Below are positions 7,631-13,965 of a stretch of 14,027 nt of DNA, one piece after another. Position numbers and translations under genes: made by a program. The DNA comes from Actinomycetota bacterium (GTDB lineage: Bacteria; Actinomycetota; Humimicrobiia; Humimicrobiales; Humimicrobiaceae). The notes under the pieces are model-generated. The model saw nothing but the letters and a program-made list of their open reading frames with translations, did no database searches and was not told the origin of the DNA. Numbering within the stretch: the first letter of the stretch is position 1; each line of letters begins with the position of its first letter. Where the stretch lies: NCBI GenBank assembly GCA_003486795.1, contig DNFX01000121.1, forward strand, positions 3,050 to 17,076, written 5' to 3'.

Positions 7631-8095
7631 ATGATAAAAAAAAATATTTTTAAATCTGCAATTATAATAATTTTGGTAATTTTATCCTGTATCCTTGTTT
7701 TATCCGGATGTCTGCAAAATGGCGAAAACAAAGAACCCGTTACTGAAGCAGGCAGTGCTGATACCAATAAAGAGCAGACAGGAAGCTATGAAAATATCTC
7801 TGTTGATGAAGCCTATGAATTGATAAAGGGCGGCGGATATCAGATTCTCGACGTAAGGACTCCCGAAGAATATGCAGAAGGTCATATAGCAGGCTCTGCG
7901 CTTATTCCTCTTTCAGAACTGGAGAAAAGGCTGGAAGAACTTGATAAGAACCAGTCGGTCATAGTTTATTGCAGGACTTCCAATAGAAGCACTCAGGCTT
8001 CAGAAATATTAATAAATGCAGGCTTTAAGGAAATATACAATATGCTTGGCGGAATAACTGACTGGTCTGCAAAAGGGTATCCTGTAGAAAAGTAA
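7631..8095 (+). CDS. Rhodanese-domain lipoprotein
   Basis: This 154-residue exported lipoprotein has basic N-terminal residues, a hydrophobic stretch (about 9-24) and the lipobox LSGC, with C27 as the lipidated cysteine. A Gly/Thr/Glu-rich linker of about 25 residues follows, then a single rhodanese domain (about 53-152). This has the typical ILDVRTPEEYAEGHIAGS segment and an active-site loop starting at C114 (CRTSNRS). The domain would carry sulfur as a persulfide, or act in thiol chemistry or signalling, outside the cytoplasmic membrane. The GGITDWSAKGYPV ending is standard for the family. No Shine-Dalgarno is seen before the ATG. It converges on the CDF transporter with a 7-base gap. Confidence 0.88.
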   Translation: MIKKNIFKSAIIIILVILSCILVLSGCLQNGENKEPVTEAGSADTNKEQTGSYENISVDEAYELIKGGGYQILDVRTPEEYAEGHIAGSALIPLSELEKRLEELDKNQSVIVYCRTSNRSTQASEILINAGFKEIYNMLGGITDWSAKGYPVEK

Positions 8096-8102
8096 AAAGT
8101 TT

Positions 8103-9473
8103 TTAATCAGGCTCTGCATGTATTGTAAGTTCATCTATATCTTTAAAATTTGTCTTGATGTGATTTTCCATTTCTGTGGTCATATTATGGACACTAGTAA
8201 TATCCATATTTTTATCCAGTTGACAGTGAAATGAAATATTATATTTATTGTTCTTTATAAGTACTGCAAAATTATGGCAGGAATCTTTATTGACATATTC
8301 TGATATGCTTTCTTTAATTTCTCTGATCAGTATATCGGATTTATTTGTAATATCCTCCCATTCCTCCGGATGATTCTCAACTTCAATATGGATATAAGTA
8401 TTATTAAGATCGTTTGAAACCAGTTTTACTTTATTTTCTATATTCTTTGTTACCATTTCTGCTTCATTTAATTTTATTTCCTTCTTCAGTTCTACATGCA
8501 GAGTAATATTAAATCCTTTCCCGTAATTATTGACTGATATATTATGAATATCTTTTACCTTTGGTTCTTTCAGTACAATATCTTTTATAATCTCTTCAAT
8601 ATTTTCTTCAGGTAAATCCGATTTTGTTTCAATCATTATTTCACAGTCAGAAATTTCTTTGCCAATGCAGCTCTTGATTTCTTCTTTTATAGCTTCTACC
8701 TGTGAAAGATGGAGGCTGCTTTTAAGAGACAGATCAAGATTTATAAATTTCAGGTTACCTACTTCCTGTATTTTTATATGGTTTATTTTTTTGATTTCAT
8801 GAAAATCTGTCAGTATTTTTTCGATATTTTCAGTTATCTCAATAGGAATATAGCCCAAAAGGCCGCGTATTGTTTTTATCGAAAGTCTTATGCTGAATAC
8901 TAATATTATTACTGAGACCACAATAGAGGCAATCGGGTCTGCAATATTAATGCCGTAATGGACAAATACCAATCCGAGTATTACGATTACAGAGCTGATT
9001 AAATCACCTGAATAATTGATCAGATCAGCTTTAAATGCTATTGAATTATATTTTGATGCTATTTTTGCTATATAGAAAACTCTTATCAGGTTAAGAACAA
9101 TAGAGAATATGAGGGCGATAAATACATAGATATTGATATTTAGTTCATAATCTCTGTTTATTATACGGGTTACAGATTTATATATTATAAAAAAACAAAG
9201 AAACATGATTATAAGTGTTTCAAGAAAAGCAGAGAAATTCTCATACTTTCCATGTCCGTACGGATGGTCTTTGTCCGGAGGCCTTATTGAAATTCTTATT
9301 GCAAAGAAAGTTATCAGAACAGTAACTATATCAAGAGTGTTATTAAGAGCTTCAGAATAAACTCCAAGGCTGTTTGAAGTATAGGCTACAATGGTTTTTA
9401 TAGCCACCAGAAATATTGAGACGGCTAATGAGAAAATCGAAAGTTTTCTTTTTGCAATATCTTTTTCTTGCAC
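8103..9473 (-). CDS. CDF cation transporter with extended C-terminus
   Basis: At 456 residues this is much longer than the usual 280-310 for cation diffusion facilitators. The first 205 or so residues hold about six membrane segments and the family hallmark RPPDKDHPYGHGKYE (about 64-78). The transport-site positions in TM2 and TM5 read N44xxxD48 and N153xxxD157, unlike the D/H-x3-D of typical zinc carriers. The cytosolic tail looks like three successive alpha/beta modules (about 207-290, 291-378, 379-456), where most family members have one. It would export a divalent metal by proton antiport; which metal is open. The start is GTG with no Shine-Dalgarno, preceded by TATAGT, so a leaderless or misplaced start is possible. 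Confidence 0.88.
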   Translation of the reverse strand: MQEKDIAKRKLSIFSLAVSIFLVAIKTIVAYTSNSLGVYSEALNNTLDIVTVLITFFAIRISIRPPDKDHPYGHGKYENFSAFLETLIIMFLCFFIIYKSVTRIINRDYELNINIYVFIALIFSIVLNLIRVFYIAKIASKYNSIAFKADLINYSGDLISSVIVILGLVFVHYGINIADPIASIVVSVIILVFSIRLSIKTIRGLLGYIPIEITENIEKILTDFHEIKKINHIKIQEVGNLKFINLDLSLKSSLHLSQVEAIKEEIKSCIGKEISDCEIMIETKSDLPEENIEEIIKDIVLKEPKVKDIHNISVNNYGKGFNITLHVELKKEIKLNEAEMVTKNIENKVKLVSNDLNNTYIHIEVENHPEEWEDITNKSDILIREIKESISEYVNKDSCHNFAVLIKNNKYNISFHCQLDKNMDITSVHNMTTEMENHIKTNFKDIDELTIHAEPD

Positions 9474-9605
9474 TATAAAAAATATATTTTTTATAAATTT
9501 TCAAATTATTCATAAATAATAATGCAATTATGATAATTTTTACAGATATTAATCTGAAACGATTTATTTTAAATTTTCAGAGGCTGATTAAATGATAAAT
9601 AAATA

Positions 9606-9646
9606 TTTAAAAAATACAAATTTAAAAAATACGGTTTGAAAAATAA
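9606..9646. repeat. Three iteron-like repeats upstream of a small gene
   Basis: TTTAAAAAATAC occurs at 9606-9617 and 9621-9632. A degenerate third copy, TTTGAAAAATAA, follows at 9635-9646, giving a spacing of 14-15 bases. They lie 64-104 bases upstream of the gene at 9710, in the gap after the divergent CDF gene. They might bind a regulator, or be low-complexity A/T sequence. Confidence 0.4.
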
Positions 9647-9709
9647 TGATGGTTGGATTAAAATTTTTTAATTGACATTTTTAGCAAATTCAATCCTGCT
9701 GGAGGGAAT

Positions 9710-10024
9710 ATGAAACACTTAGAGCTATTTGAAGTTATTAAAAAATTTGATAAAGAAATGAATAATTTATATAAGAAGCAGAAAAGGGAAGCTGGTTATT
9801 TTTCAGAAATGAATTCATATGTACTTGCAGACATAGGTGGATATGAAGCAGCCAAAAGGCAGATTCACTATAAAGAAGATTCTGATGCCCTGAAACTTTT
9901 TTCAAGTAAAAAAAGACTTGATCTGGCAGTTGAAAGTCTTATTCTTAAAAAGGATTATGAAGACCTGTTTACTGAAGCAGAAAAGGAAATCTGCAAAAAA
10001 AGGCTTGAAAAATATTCCGGATAA
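9710..10024 (+). CDS. Small protein with a GGxxAAK/RLDLxVE/LFT domain
   Basis: This 104-residue, all-helical, charged protein has no signal or membrane segment. After a helix of about 30 residues it shows NSYVLADIGGYEAAKR (35-50), KKRLDLAVES (67-76), DYEDLFTEAE (82-91) and a closing KRLEKY (97-102). In order and spacing this matches a domain I recall from the C-terminal parts of many larger uncharacterised bacterial proteins, where it reads roughly GGxxAAKxL, then GRLDLSVEALVL, then LFTxxE and RL. Here the domain stands alone. Its function is not known to me. The start is well set by GGAGGG at 9701-9706. It precedes the RRM gene by 243 bases. Confidence 0.72.
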   Translation: MKHLELFEVIKKFDKEMNNLYKKQKREAGYFSEMNSYVLADIGGYEAAKRQIHYKEDSDALKLFSSKKRLDLAVESLILKKDYEDLFTEAEKEICKKRLEKYSG

Positions 10025-10099
10025 TCTGTTCATAGTCAGATAACTGCAGCTAAAAATCTAAAATCAGGTTTAAAGTTTGACTAATTTTAATAATTATTA

Positions 10100-10128
10100 T
10101 TGTTTTTATTTAATTTAATAACTATAAT
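10100..10128 (+). promoter_or_regulatory. Candidate promoter of the RRM gene
   Basis: A perfect TATAAT at 10123-10128 lies 17 bases after TTGTTT at 10100-10105, a partial -35 match. Transcription near 10135 would give a leader of about 130 bases before the TTG start at 10268. It is the best-spaced -35/-10 pair I found in this window. Confidence 0.4.
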
Positions 10129-10179
10129 TAACATTTGTTTAAAAAAAACCAAAGGAATTTTAGGGATAATATATAAAAA

Positions 10180-10206
10180 TTACAAGCTTCTTTACTTACA
10201 AGCTTC
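10180..10206 (+). repeat. 11-base direct repeat in the RRM gene leader
   Basis: TTACAAGCTTC occurs exactly at 10180-10190 and again at 10196-10206, 16 bases apart. Each contains the self-complementary AAGCTT, so the two cores could also pair into a six-base stem with a 10-base loop. The position, 60-90 bases before the start codon and downstream of the candidate promoter, would place the repeat in the mRNA leader. It could serve as a DNA operator or as an RNA site, perhaps for the protein itself. Confidence 0.5.
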
Positions 10207-10267
10207 CTAATTATATGTATTATTTTCTAGACCTCAGGAAATAATCAATCCAAAGAAAGGAAATCAA

Positions 10268-10633
10268 TTGAACAAAAAACTATATGTTGGTAACCTGGAC
10301 TATTCAACTTCAGATGAAGAGCTCAAGGAATTGTTCTCGACTTATGGTGAGGTTGAAAATGTGAAAATTATCAAAACAGCTGAAGGAAAGCCAAGGGGCT
10401 TTGCTTTTGTAGAAATGGTTGCTGAAGATAGTGCTGAAGAAGCTGCAAAAAACCTGAACCAGTCAAGTTTTAAAAACAGGACATTGGTTGTTAATGAAGC
10501 CAGAAATGAAAGAAGAGATGACAATAGAAATAGCGGAGGCTTCAGGGGCGGATTCAGGTCAAGAAACGGCGATTCAGGCGGAAGAGACGATCTCAATTAC
10601 AAATTAAAAAAACTAAGGAGAGATCTTAAATAA
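10268..10633 (+). CDS. RRM-type RNA-binding protein
   Basis: This 121-residue protein has one RNA recognition motif and a Gly/Arg-rich tail, like the cold-inducible Rbp proteins of cyanobacteria and other bacteria. RNP2 is LYVGNL (residues 5-10) and RNP1 is KPRGFAFV (41-48), with the aromatic RNA-stacking residues intact (Y6, F45, F47). The tail (about 87-107) has repeated GGF/RGG-like units and Asp/Arg. The last residues are strongly basic (KLKKLRRDLK). It would bind single-stranded RNA, perhaps as a chaperone. Translation starts at TTG 10268, chosen because AAAGAAAGG (10252-10260) sits seven bases upstream and the RRM begins almost at once. A long leader with a direct repeat suggests post-transcriptional control. 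Confidence 0.93.
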   Translation: MNKKLYVGNLDYSTSDEELKELFSTYGEVENVKIIKTAEGKPRGFAFVEMVAEDSAEEAAKNLNQSSFKNRTLVVNEARNERRDDNRNSGGFRGGFRSRNGDSGGRDDLNYKLKKLRRDLK

Positions 10634-10649
10634 TTTCCTGTCATTTCCT

Positions 10650-10663
10650 CCGTTTTTTAACGG
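10650..10663 (+). terminator. Short stem-loop after the RRM gene
   Basis: CCGTT at 10650-10654 pairs with AACGG at 10659-10663 around a TTTT loop, 16 bases after the stop. The following sequence is A/T-rich with a run of six T residues about 10 bases further on. The stem is only five pairs, so it is a weak terminator candidate. Confidence 0.35.
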
Positions 10664-10920
10664 TAATTTAATTTTTTATTAATCTGCCGATTATTATAAG
10701 AATCATATAATAACTCACAGGGAGCAATAGGATTATTGTTTGCTTTGATACAAATTTTCAGGGAATAGTAATCTGCTAACGATTAACTGATTTTCTGTTT
10801 TAATTTCTTCCTATATTTTTTATATAATGTATTTTTCATATATCATATAATATTTGTAATCAGACAAAATTTTTTTAATACCCTGTTTATTATTAAAGAT
10901 ATTAAAAAGGAAGTATTTTC

Positions 10921-11703
10921 ATGATAGGAGCTATCTCCGGGGATATTATAGGTTCTGTATATGAATGGAATAATATAAAAACAACTGAATTCAGTCTTTT
11001 GTCAGATGACATATTCTTTACTGATGATACAGTACTGACAATTGCTACTGCAGACTGTATTTTAAATAAAAAGGATTTTGCTGCTATTTACCGTAGTTAT
11101 TGTCTGAAATATCCAGGAAGAGGCTACGGTGGAAGTTTTTTAAATTGGGCAGAATCAGGCAGTAGTTTGCCATACGGAAGCTGGGGAAATGGTTCAGCCA
11201 TGAGAGTAAGCCCGATAGGATTTGCATTTGATGAAATCGAAAAAGTTCTGGAAGTTGCTGAAAAAAGTGCGATTGTTACACATAATCATCCTGAAGGGAT
11301 AAAAGGAGCGAAATCTGTTGCAGCTGCTGTCTTTCTTGCAAAACAGGGGAAAAGCAGGGAAGAGATAAAGAATTTTATTGAAGATGAATTCAGGTATGAC
11401 TTGAGCGAATCTATTGACAGCATAAGGGAATGGTACAGTTTTGATGTTTCATGCCAGGGTAGTGTTCCTCAGGCAATAAGAGCATTTTACGAATCAGAAA
11501 ACTTTGAAGATGCAATTAGAAAAGCAATATCAATAGGGGGTGATTCAGATACAATTGCCTGTATAACAGGCGGGATTGCTGAAGCTTTTTATAAAGTAAT
11601 TCCGGAAAAAATTAAAATTGCAGTTTTTAAAGTTATAGACAGTGATATGAAAAAAATAATTTATGATTTTTATCACAATTATTTTCCTGATATAAATATT
11701 TAA
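10921..11703 (+). CDS. ADP-ribosylglycohydrolase family protein (DraG type)
   Basis: This 260-residue cytosolic enzyme of the DraG/ARH family would remove ADP-ribose from proteins or small molecules using two magnesium ions. The N-terminal GAISGDIIGS (residues 3-12) and the metal motif T34-D35-D36 in FFTDDTVLT are intact. N90-G-S-A-M-R95 is the conserved central loop. D208-S-D210-T211 in GGDSDTIACITGG supplies the second half of the metal site. All ligands are present, so it should be active. Length is normal for the compact subfamily. The ATG at 10921 is preceded by AAGGAAG. No ADP-ribosyltransferase or nitrogenase target is visible nearby, so its substrate is unknown. A housekeeping role or defence against toxins are both possible. 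Confidence 0.92.
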   Translation: MIGAISGDIIGSVYEWNNIKTTEFSLLSDDIFFTDDTVLTIATADCILNKKDFAAIYRSYCLKYPGRGYGGSFLNWAESGSSLPYGSWGNGSAMRVSPIGFAFDEIEKVLEVAEKSAIVTHNHPEGIKGAKSVAAAVFLAKQGKSREEIKNFIEDEFRYDLSESIDSIREWYSFDVSCQGSVPQAIRAFYESENFEDAIRKAISIGGDSDTIACITGGIAEAFYKVIPEKIKIAVFKVIDSDMKKIIYDFYHNYFPDINI

Positions 11704-11718
11704 TAAAAAAATCAATAT

Positions 11719-12204
11719 ATGTTTTCTACTTCTGAATTAGTAAATCTTATAATAAGATTTACCTGTTTTCTGGCAGGTTTCTGGCTTTTGTGGAAAATTA
11801 ATTATTGCAGCACTGACAGGGAACCAAAATCCGTTTCAGATTCTGATAAAAAGAAAGACATTTTAGTTTCGATCATTATACCGGCAAGGAATGAAGAATA
11901 TAATTTACCCGTAATTCTTGATTCATTAAGAAAGCAAACTTTAAAAGCCTTCGAAATAATTGTCGTTGATGATAACTCCCGTGATGAAACAGGAAGAGCA
12001 GAATATACACATCTTTTTGCAATGCTGCCAGCTCCCATATTTTTTATCTGGAATCCCTGGTGGGGTGGCATCATAATGATTATATATGCAGTTATCATAA
12101 ATGTCCCATGCATAATTGCTCAAAGATATAACAGGGCAAGGCTTGAAGTTATTCTTGATAATATGAAAAGGAAAGCACTAAATCCGGGAAATAAATTTCA
12201 ATAA
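11719..12204 (+). pseudogene. CrtQ-CrtO deletion fusion (carotenoid glycoside relic)
   Basis: This open frame of 161 codons joins parts of two families. Residues 1-88 have an N-terminal membrane segment (about 8-25) and the start of a GT2 glycosyltransferase like CrtQ, with SIIIPARNEE (51-60) and IIVVDDNSRD (80-89). The frame then switches to the C-terminal end of a CrtO-like glycosyl-diaponeurosporenoate acyltransferase: GRAEYTHLFAMLPAPIFFIW (92-111) and CIIAQRYNRARL (131-142), with one membrane segment between. The GT2 acceptor and catalytic regions and the N-terminal half of CrtO are missing, more than 1 kb by comparison with usual lengths. The seam at D89-E90-T91 fits both parents. It is 15 bases after the previous gene, with no strong ribosome binding site. 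It is probably non-functional, though still in frame. Confidence 0.8.
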
Positions 12205-12256
12205 TCTGCAATATGGTTTCTGATGTCTGAGTACCAGATAAATAAAAAATCCCAGT

Positions 12257-12841
12257 TTATTCAATTATATAATCTTCTTCAGAATATTTTAAAATTATGA
12301 ATCTGGATATGCTGCTGTAATCAATATCAAATACATCCTCGGGATCCAGGTAATACCCGTCATAGATTATTCCAAAGTGAAGATGAGGAAGCAGGCTTGA
12401 AGGATCATCGCTTTCTCCTATTGAGCCTATTCTGTCTCCCTGGCAGACCGTATCGCCCGGACTAACAAAAACAGATTTCAGATTAAGATAAGTCGTTCGA
12501 ATTCTGCTATTATGTTTAATAACCACGGTAAGACCTCCAATCGGAGAAAATCCACGATATGAGACTATTCCATTTCCTGAGGCATAAACGGTATCTCCTG
12601 CATTGCCTTCTATGTCTATACCCGTATGTTTCCTAGTTGTGCCTTTTCCAATATCATGGTATTCCTGCCTGAAACCGACTATGATTCTGCCTTCAAGTGG
12701 TTTTATAAAAGGCTTTTTAAAAACATCAGCCTGAATTGCTTTTCCAGGATAAATAAAAAAAACCAAAAAAAACAACAGAATTAAAAGGACAAAAATCAGC
12801 GGTTTTCTGATAATAGGAGATTTTTCTTTTTTATTTTTCAT
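12257..12841 (-). CDS. Membrane-anchored M23 (LytM-type) peptidase-like protein
   Basis: This 194-residue protein has a basic N-terminus, a single hydrophobic segment (about 14-32, signal anchor or signal peptide) and one M23 domain (about 46-172) facing outward. M23 enzymes cut peptidoglycan cross-links with a zinc ion. Zinc ligands H72 and D76 (HTGIDIEG) and H153/H155 (PHLHFG) are present. The further active-site His, normally in a TYxHL-like segment, reads as N120 in TTYLNL, so activity may be lost or altered. Other divergent M23 proteins also lack it and regulate amidases instead. The GYYLDPEDVF ending is typical. The ATG lacks a Shine-Dalgarno. It converges on the CrtQ-CrtO relic with a 52-base gap. 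Confidence 0.88.
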   Translation of the reverse strand: MKNKKEKSPIIRKPLIFVLLILLFFLVFFIYPGKAIQADVFKKPFIKPLEGRIIVGFRQEYHDIGKGTTRKHTGIDIEGNAGDTVYASGNGIVSYRGFSPIGGLTVVIKHNSRIRTTYLNLKSVFVSPGDTVCQGDRIGSIGESDDPSSLLPHLHFGIIYDGYYLDPEDVFDIDYSSISRFIILKYSEEDYIIE

Positions 12842-12965
12842 TTTTTAAATTGTTTTTATTTTAAATTAATATAGAATTTTTTTATTATTTTTTTACAAAT
12901 ATCAGCAAAGTAAATATTGAAAAATTTCCTGTTTTATTGAAAACAGTGAGCACAAATATATTTTA

Positions 12966-13020
12966 ATGATATATGTAAATATATAAATAGTCAATAGCAT
13001 ATTTATATATTAATTATCAT
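12966..13020. repeat. Nested inverted repeats upstream of the phosphorylase gene
   Basis: AATATATAAATA (12978-12989) and its exact reverse complement TATTTATATATT (13000-13011) flank a 10-base spacer. Outside them ATGATA (12966-12971) pairs with TATCAT (13015-13020). The block sits 36-90 bases before the ATG at 13056, where a promoter and operator would be expected, and also upstream of the divergent M23 gene. Confidence 0.45.
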
Positions 13021-13055
13021 ATTTTTGCTTATTTAAATAAGGGTTTCCGGTAAAA

Positions 13056-13898
13056 ATGATAATCATCTTTGCAGCATTTAGAAATGAAGTCAGGGACATA
13101 ATTAGAAAAGTAAGACCTGCCGGTGTAGCAGGTAAGTCTTTTTCAGCTAAAGATAATATTTACCATGGGCATATTCTTATCGGTGATAAAAAGCAGGAAG
13201 TGATGATATGTATAACAGGCATGGGCCTTAATAATGCTGTAAAAGCTGTTGAAAATTTAACCGGTACGGTTTTGGAAAATGCGGTTTTTATAATACTTGG
13301 TATTTCAGGTTCGACAAATGAAAAAATAAAGACAGGAGATATAGTTATATATAACAAAATAGTCAATCTTGATTTTTTAACCGGAAGCAGGAAAATTGAT
13401 TCCAGAAATTTTTCCGATAAATCAGCAGAAAAATTTAAAATAAAATCCGGGAGCATATCTGAAGGTTTTATTGATCTGAATTATTTTAAAAAAAACAAAA
13501 ACTATGAAATATTTATGGAAACCGGCGGATGTGTCCCGTTCTTAATAAGTACCCGTAAAGAAAAAATGGATATCGGCAGGAATTTTGATGTATCTGCAGT
13601 GGATATGGAAAGCTATTATATAGCAAAACGTGCAGAAGCAGTTAAAATTCCTTTTGCAGTCATTAGAGCGGTTTCAGATGATGTATATACAGAAATACCT
13701 GATTATTTTCAGAATTTTGAAAATATGAAATTAATAGACAAATTAATTTTAGTTATAAAAATTATTTTTTCTGTCAGAAGACTGTGTCAGGTAATTAAAC
13801 TATCAAAAGGAATAAAAAAAGCGGTAAATAATCTTAATGCTTTTATAATAAGTGAAATAATCCCTTTTATAAATAAAAAATATTTTTATAATCCATAA
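13056..13898 (+). CDS. HpnG/MTAN-like nucleoside phosphorylase family protein
   Basis: This 280-residue protein of the PNP/UDP-phosphorylase superfamily would split an N-glycosidic bond of an adenosine-type compound. An N-terminal catalytic-type Glu is E11 (AAFRNEV). ITGMGLNNA (about 53-61) is the phosphate/substrate loop, AVDMESYYIA includes M184/E185, and SDD at about 207-209 supplies the purine-binding Asp (D208). The C-terminal extension, KLIDKLILVIK followed by a basic helix with AVNNLNAF, resembles the tail of hopanoid-associated phosphorylase HpnG, which cleaves adenine from adenosylhopane. Simple MTA/SAH nucleosidases lack it. The proposed match to HpnG is from memory. No hopanoid gene is visible, so an MTAN-like or futalosine-type role is possible. 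The start is set by length; ribosome binding sequence is weak. Confidence 0.75.
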   Translation: MIIIFAAFRNEVRDIIRKVRPAGVAGKSFSAKDNIYHGHILIGDKKQEVMICITGMGLNNAVKAVENLTGTVLENAVFIILGISGSTNEKIKTGDIVIYNKIVNLDFLTGSRKIDSRNFSDKSAEKFKIKSGSISEGFIDLNYFKKNKNYEIFMETGGCVPFLISTRKEKMDIGRNFDVSAVDMESYYIAKRAEAVKIPFAVIRAVSDDVYTEIPDYFQNFENMKLIDKLILVIKIIFSVRRLCQVIKLSKGIKKAVNNLNAFIISEIIPFINKKYFYNP

Positions 13899-13922
13899 AT
13901 GAATAAAAAAATAGCTTTATGG
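13893..13922 (+). terminator. Weak stem overlapping the phosphorylase stop codon
   Basis: CCATAAA at 13893-13899 pairs with TTTATGG at 13916-13922 around a 16-base A-rich loop. The left arm includes the TAA stop. No T-run follows directly, so it is a poor terminator. Confidence 0.2.
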
Positions 13923-13929
13923 CAATCTG

Positions 13930-13954
13930 TTTTATTATAAAGTTTTATTATAAA
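13930..13954. repeat. Tandem 12-base repeat before the last partial gene
   Basis: TTTTATTATAAA occurs at 13930-13941 and again at 13943-13954, a period of 13 bases. It ends 11 bases before the ATG at 13966, so it lies in the promoter or ribosome-binding region. Each copy contains a TATAA-like element. Confidence 0.4.
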
Positions 13955-13965
13955 AATAGAGTACT

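Noticed and set aside
9672..9677. TTGACA perfect -35 box upstream of the gene at 9710
   Set aside because: No -10 can fit: a 17-base spacing puts it at the ribosome binding site, and the bases there do not match.
10342..10596. 84-residue minus-strand frame inside the RRM gene
   Set aside because: It is the antisense of a clear RRM gene, has a biased Ser/Leu/Pro composition typical of shadow frames, and lacks a ribosome binding site.
11719..12204. A normal small GT2 glycosyltransferase gene
   Set aside because: The frame lacks everything after the first beta-alpha units of GT2, and from residue 90 on it matches the CrtO acyltransferase C-terminus.
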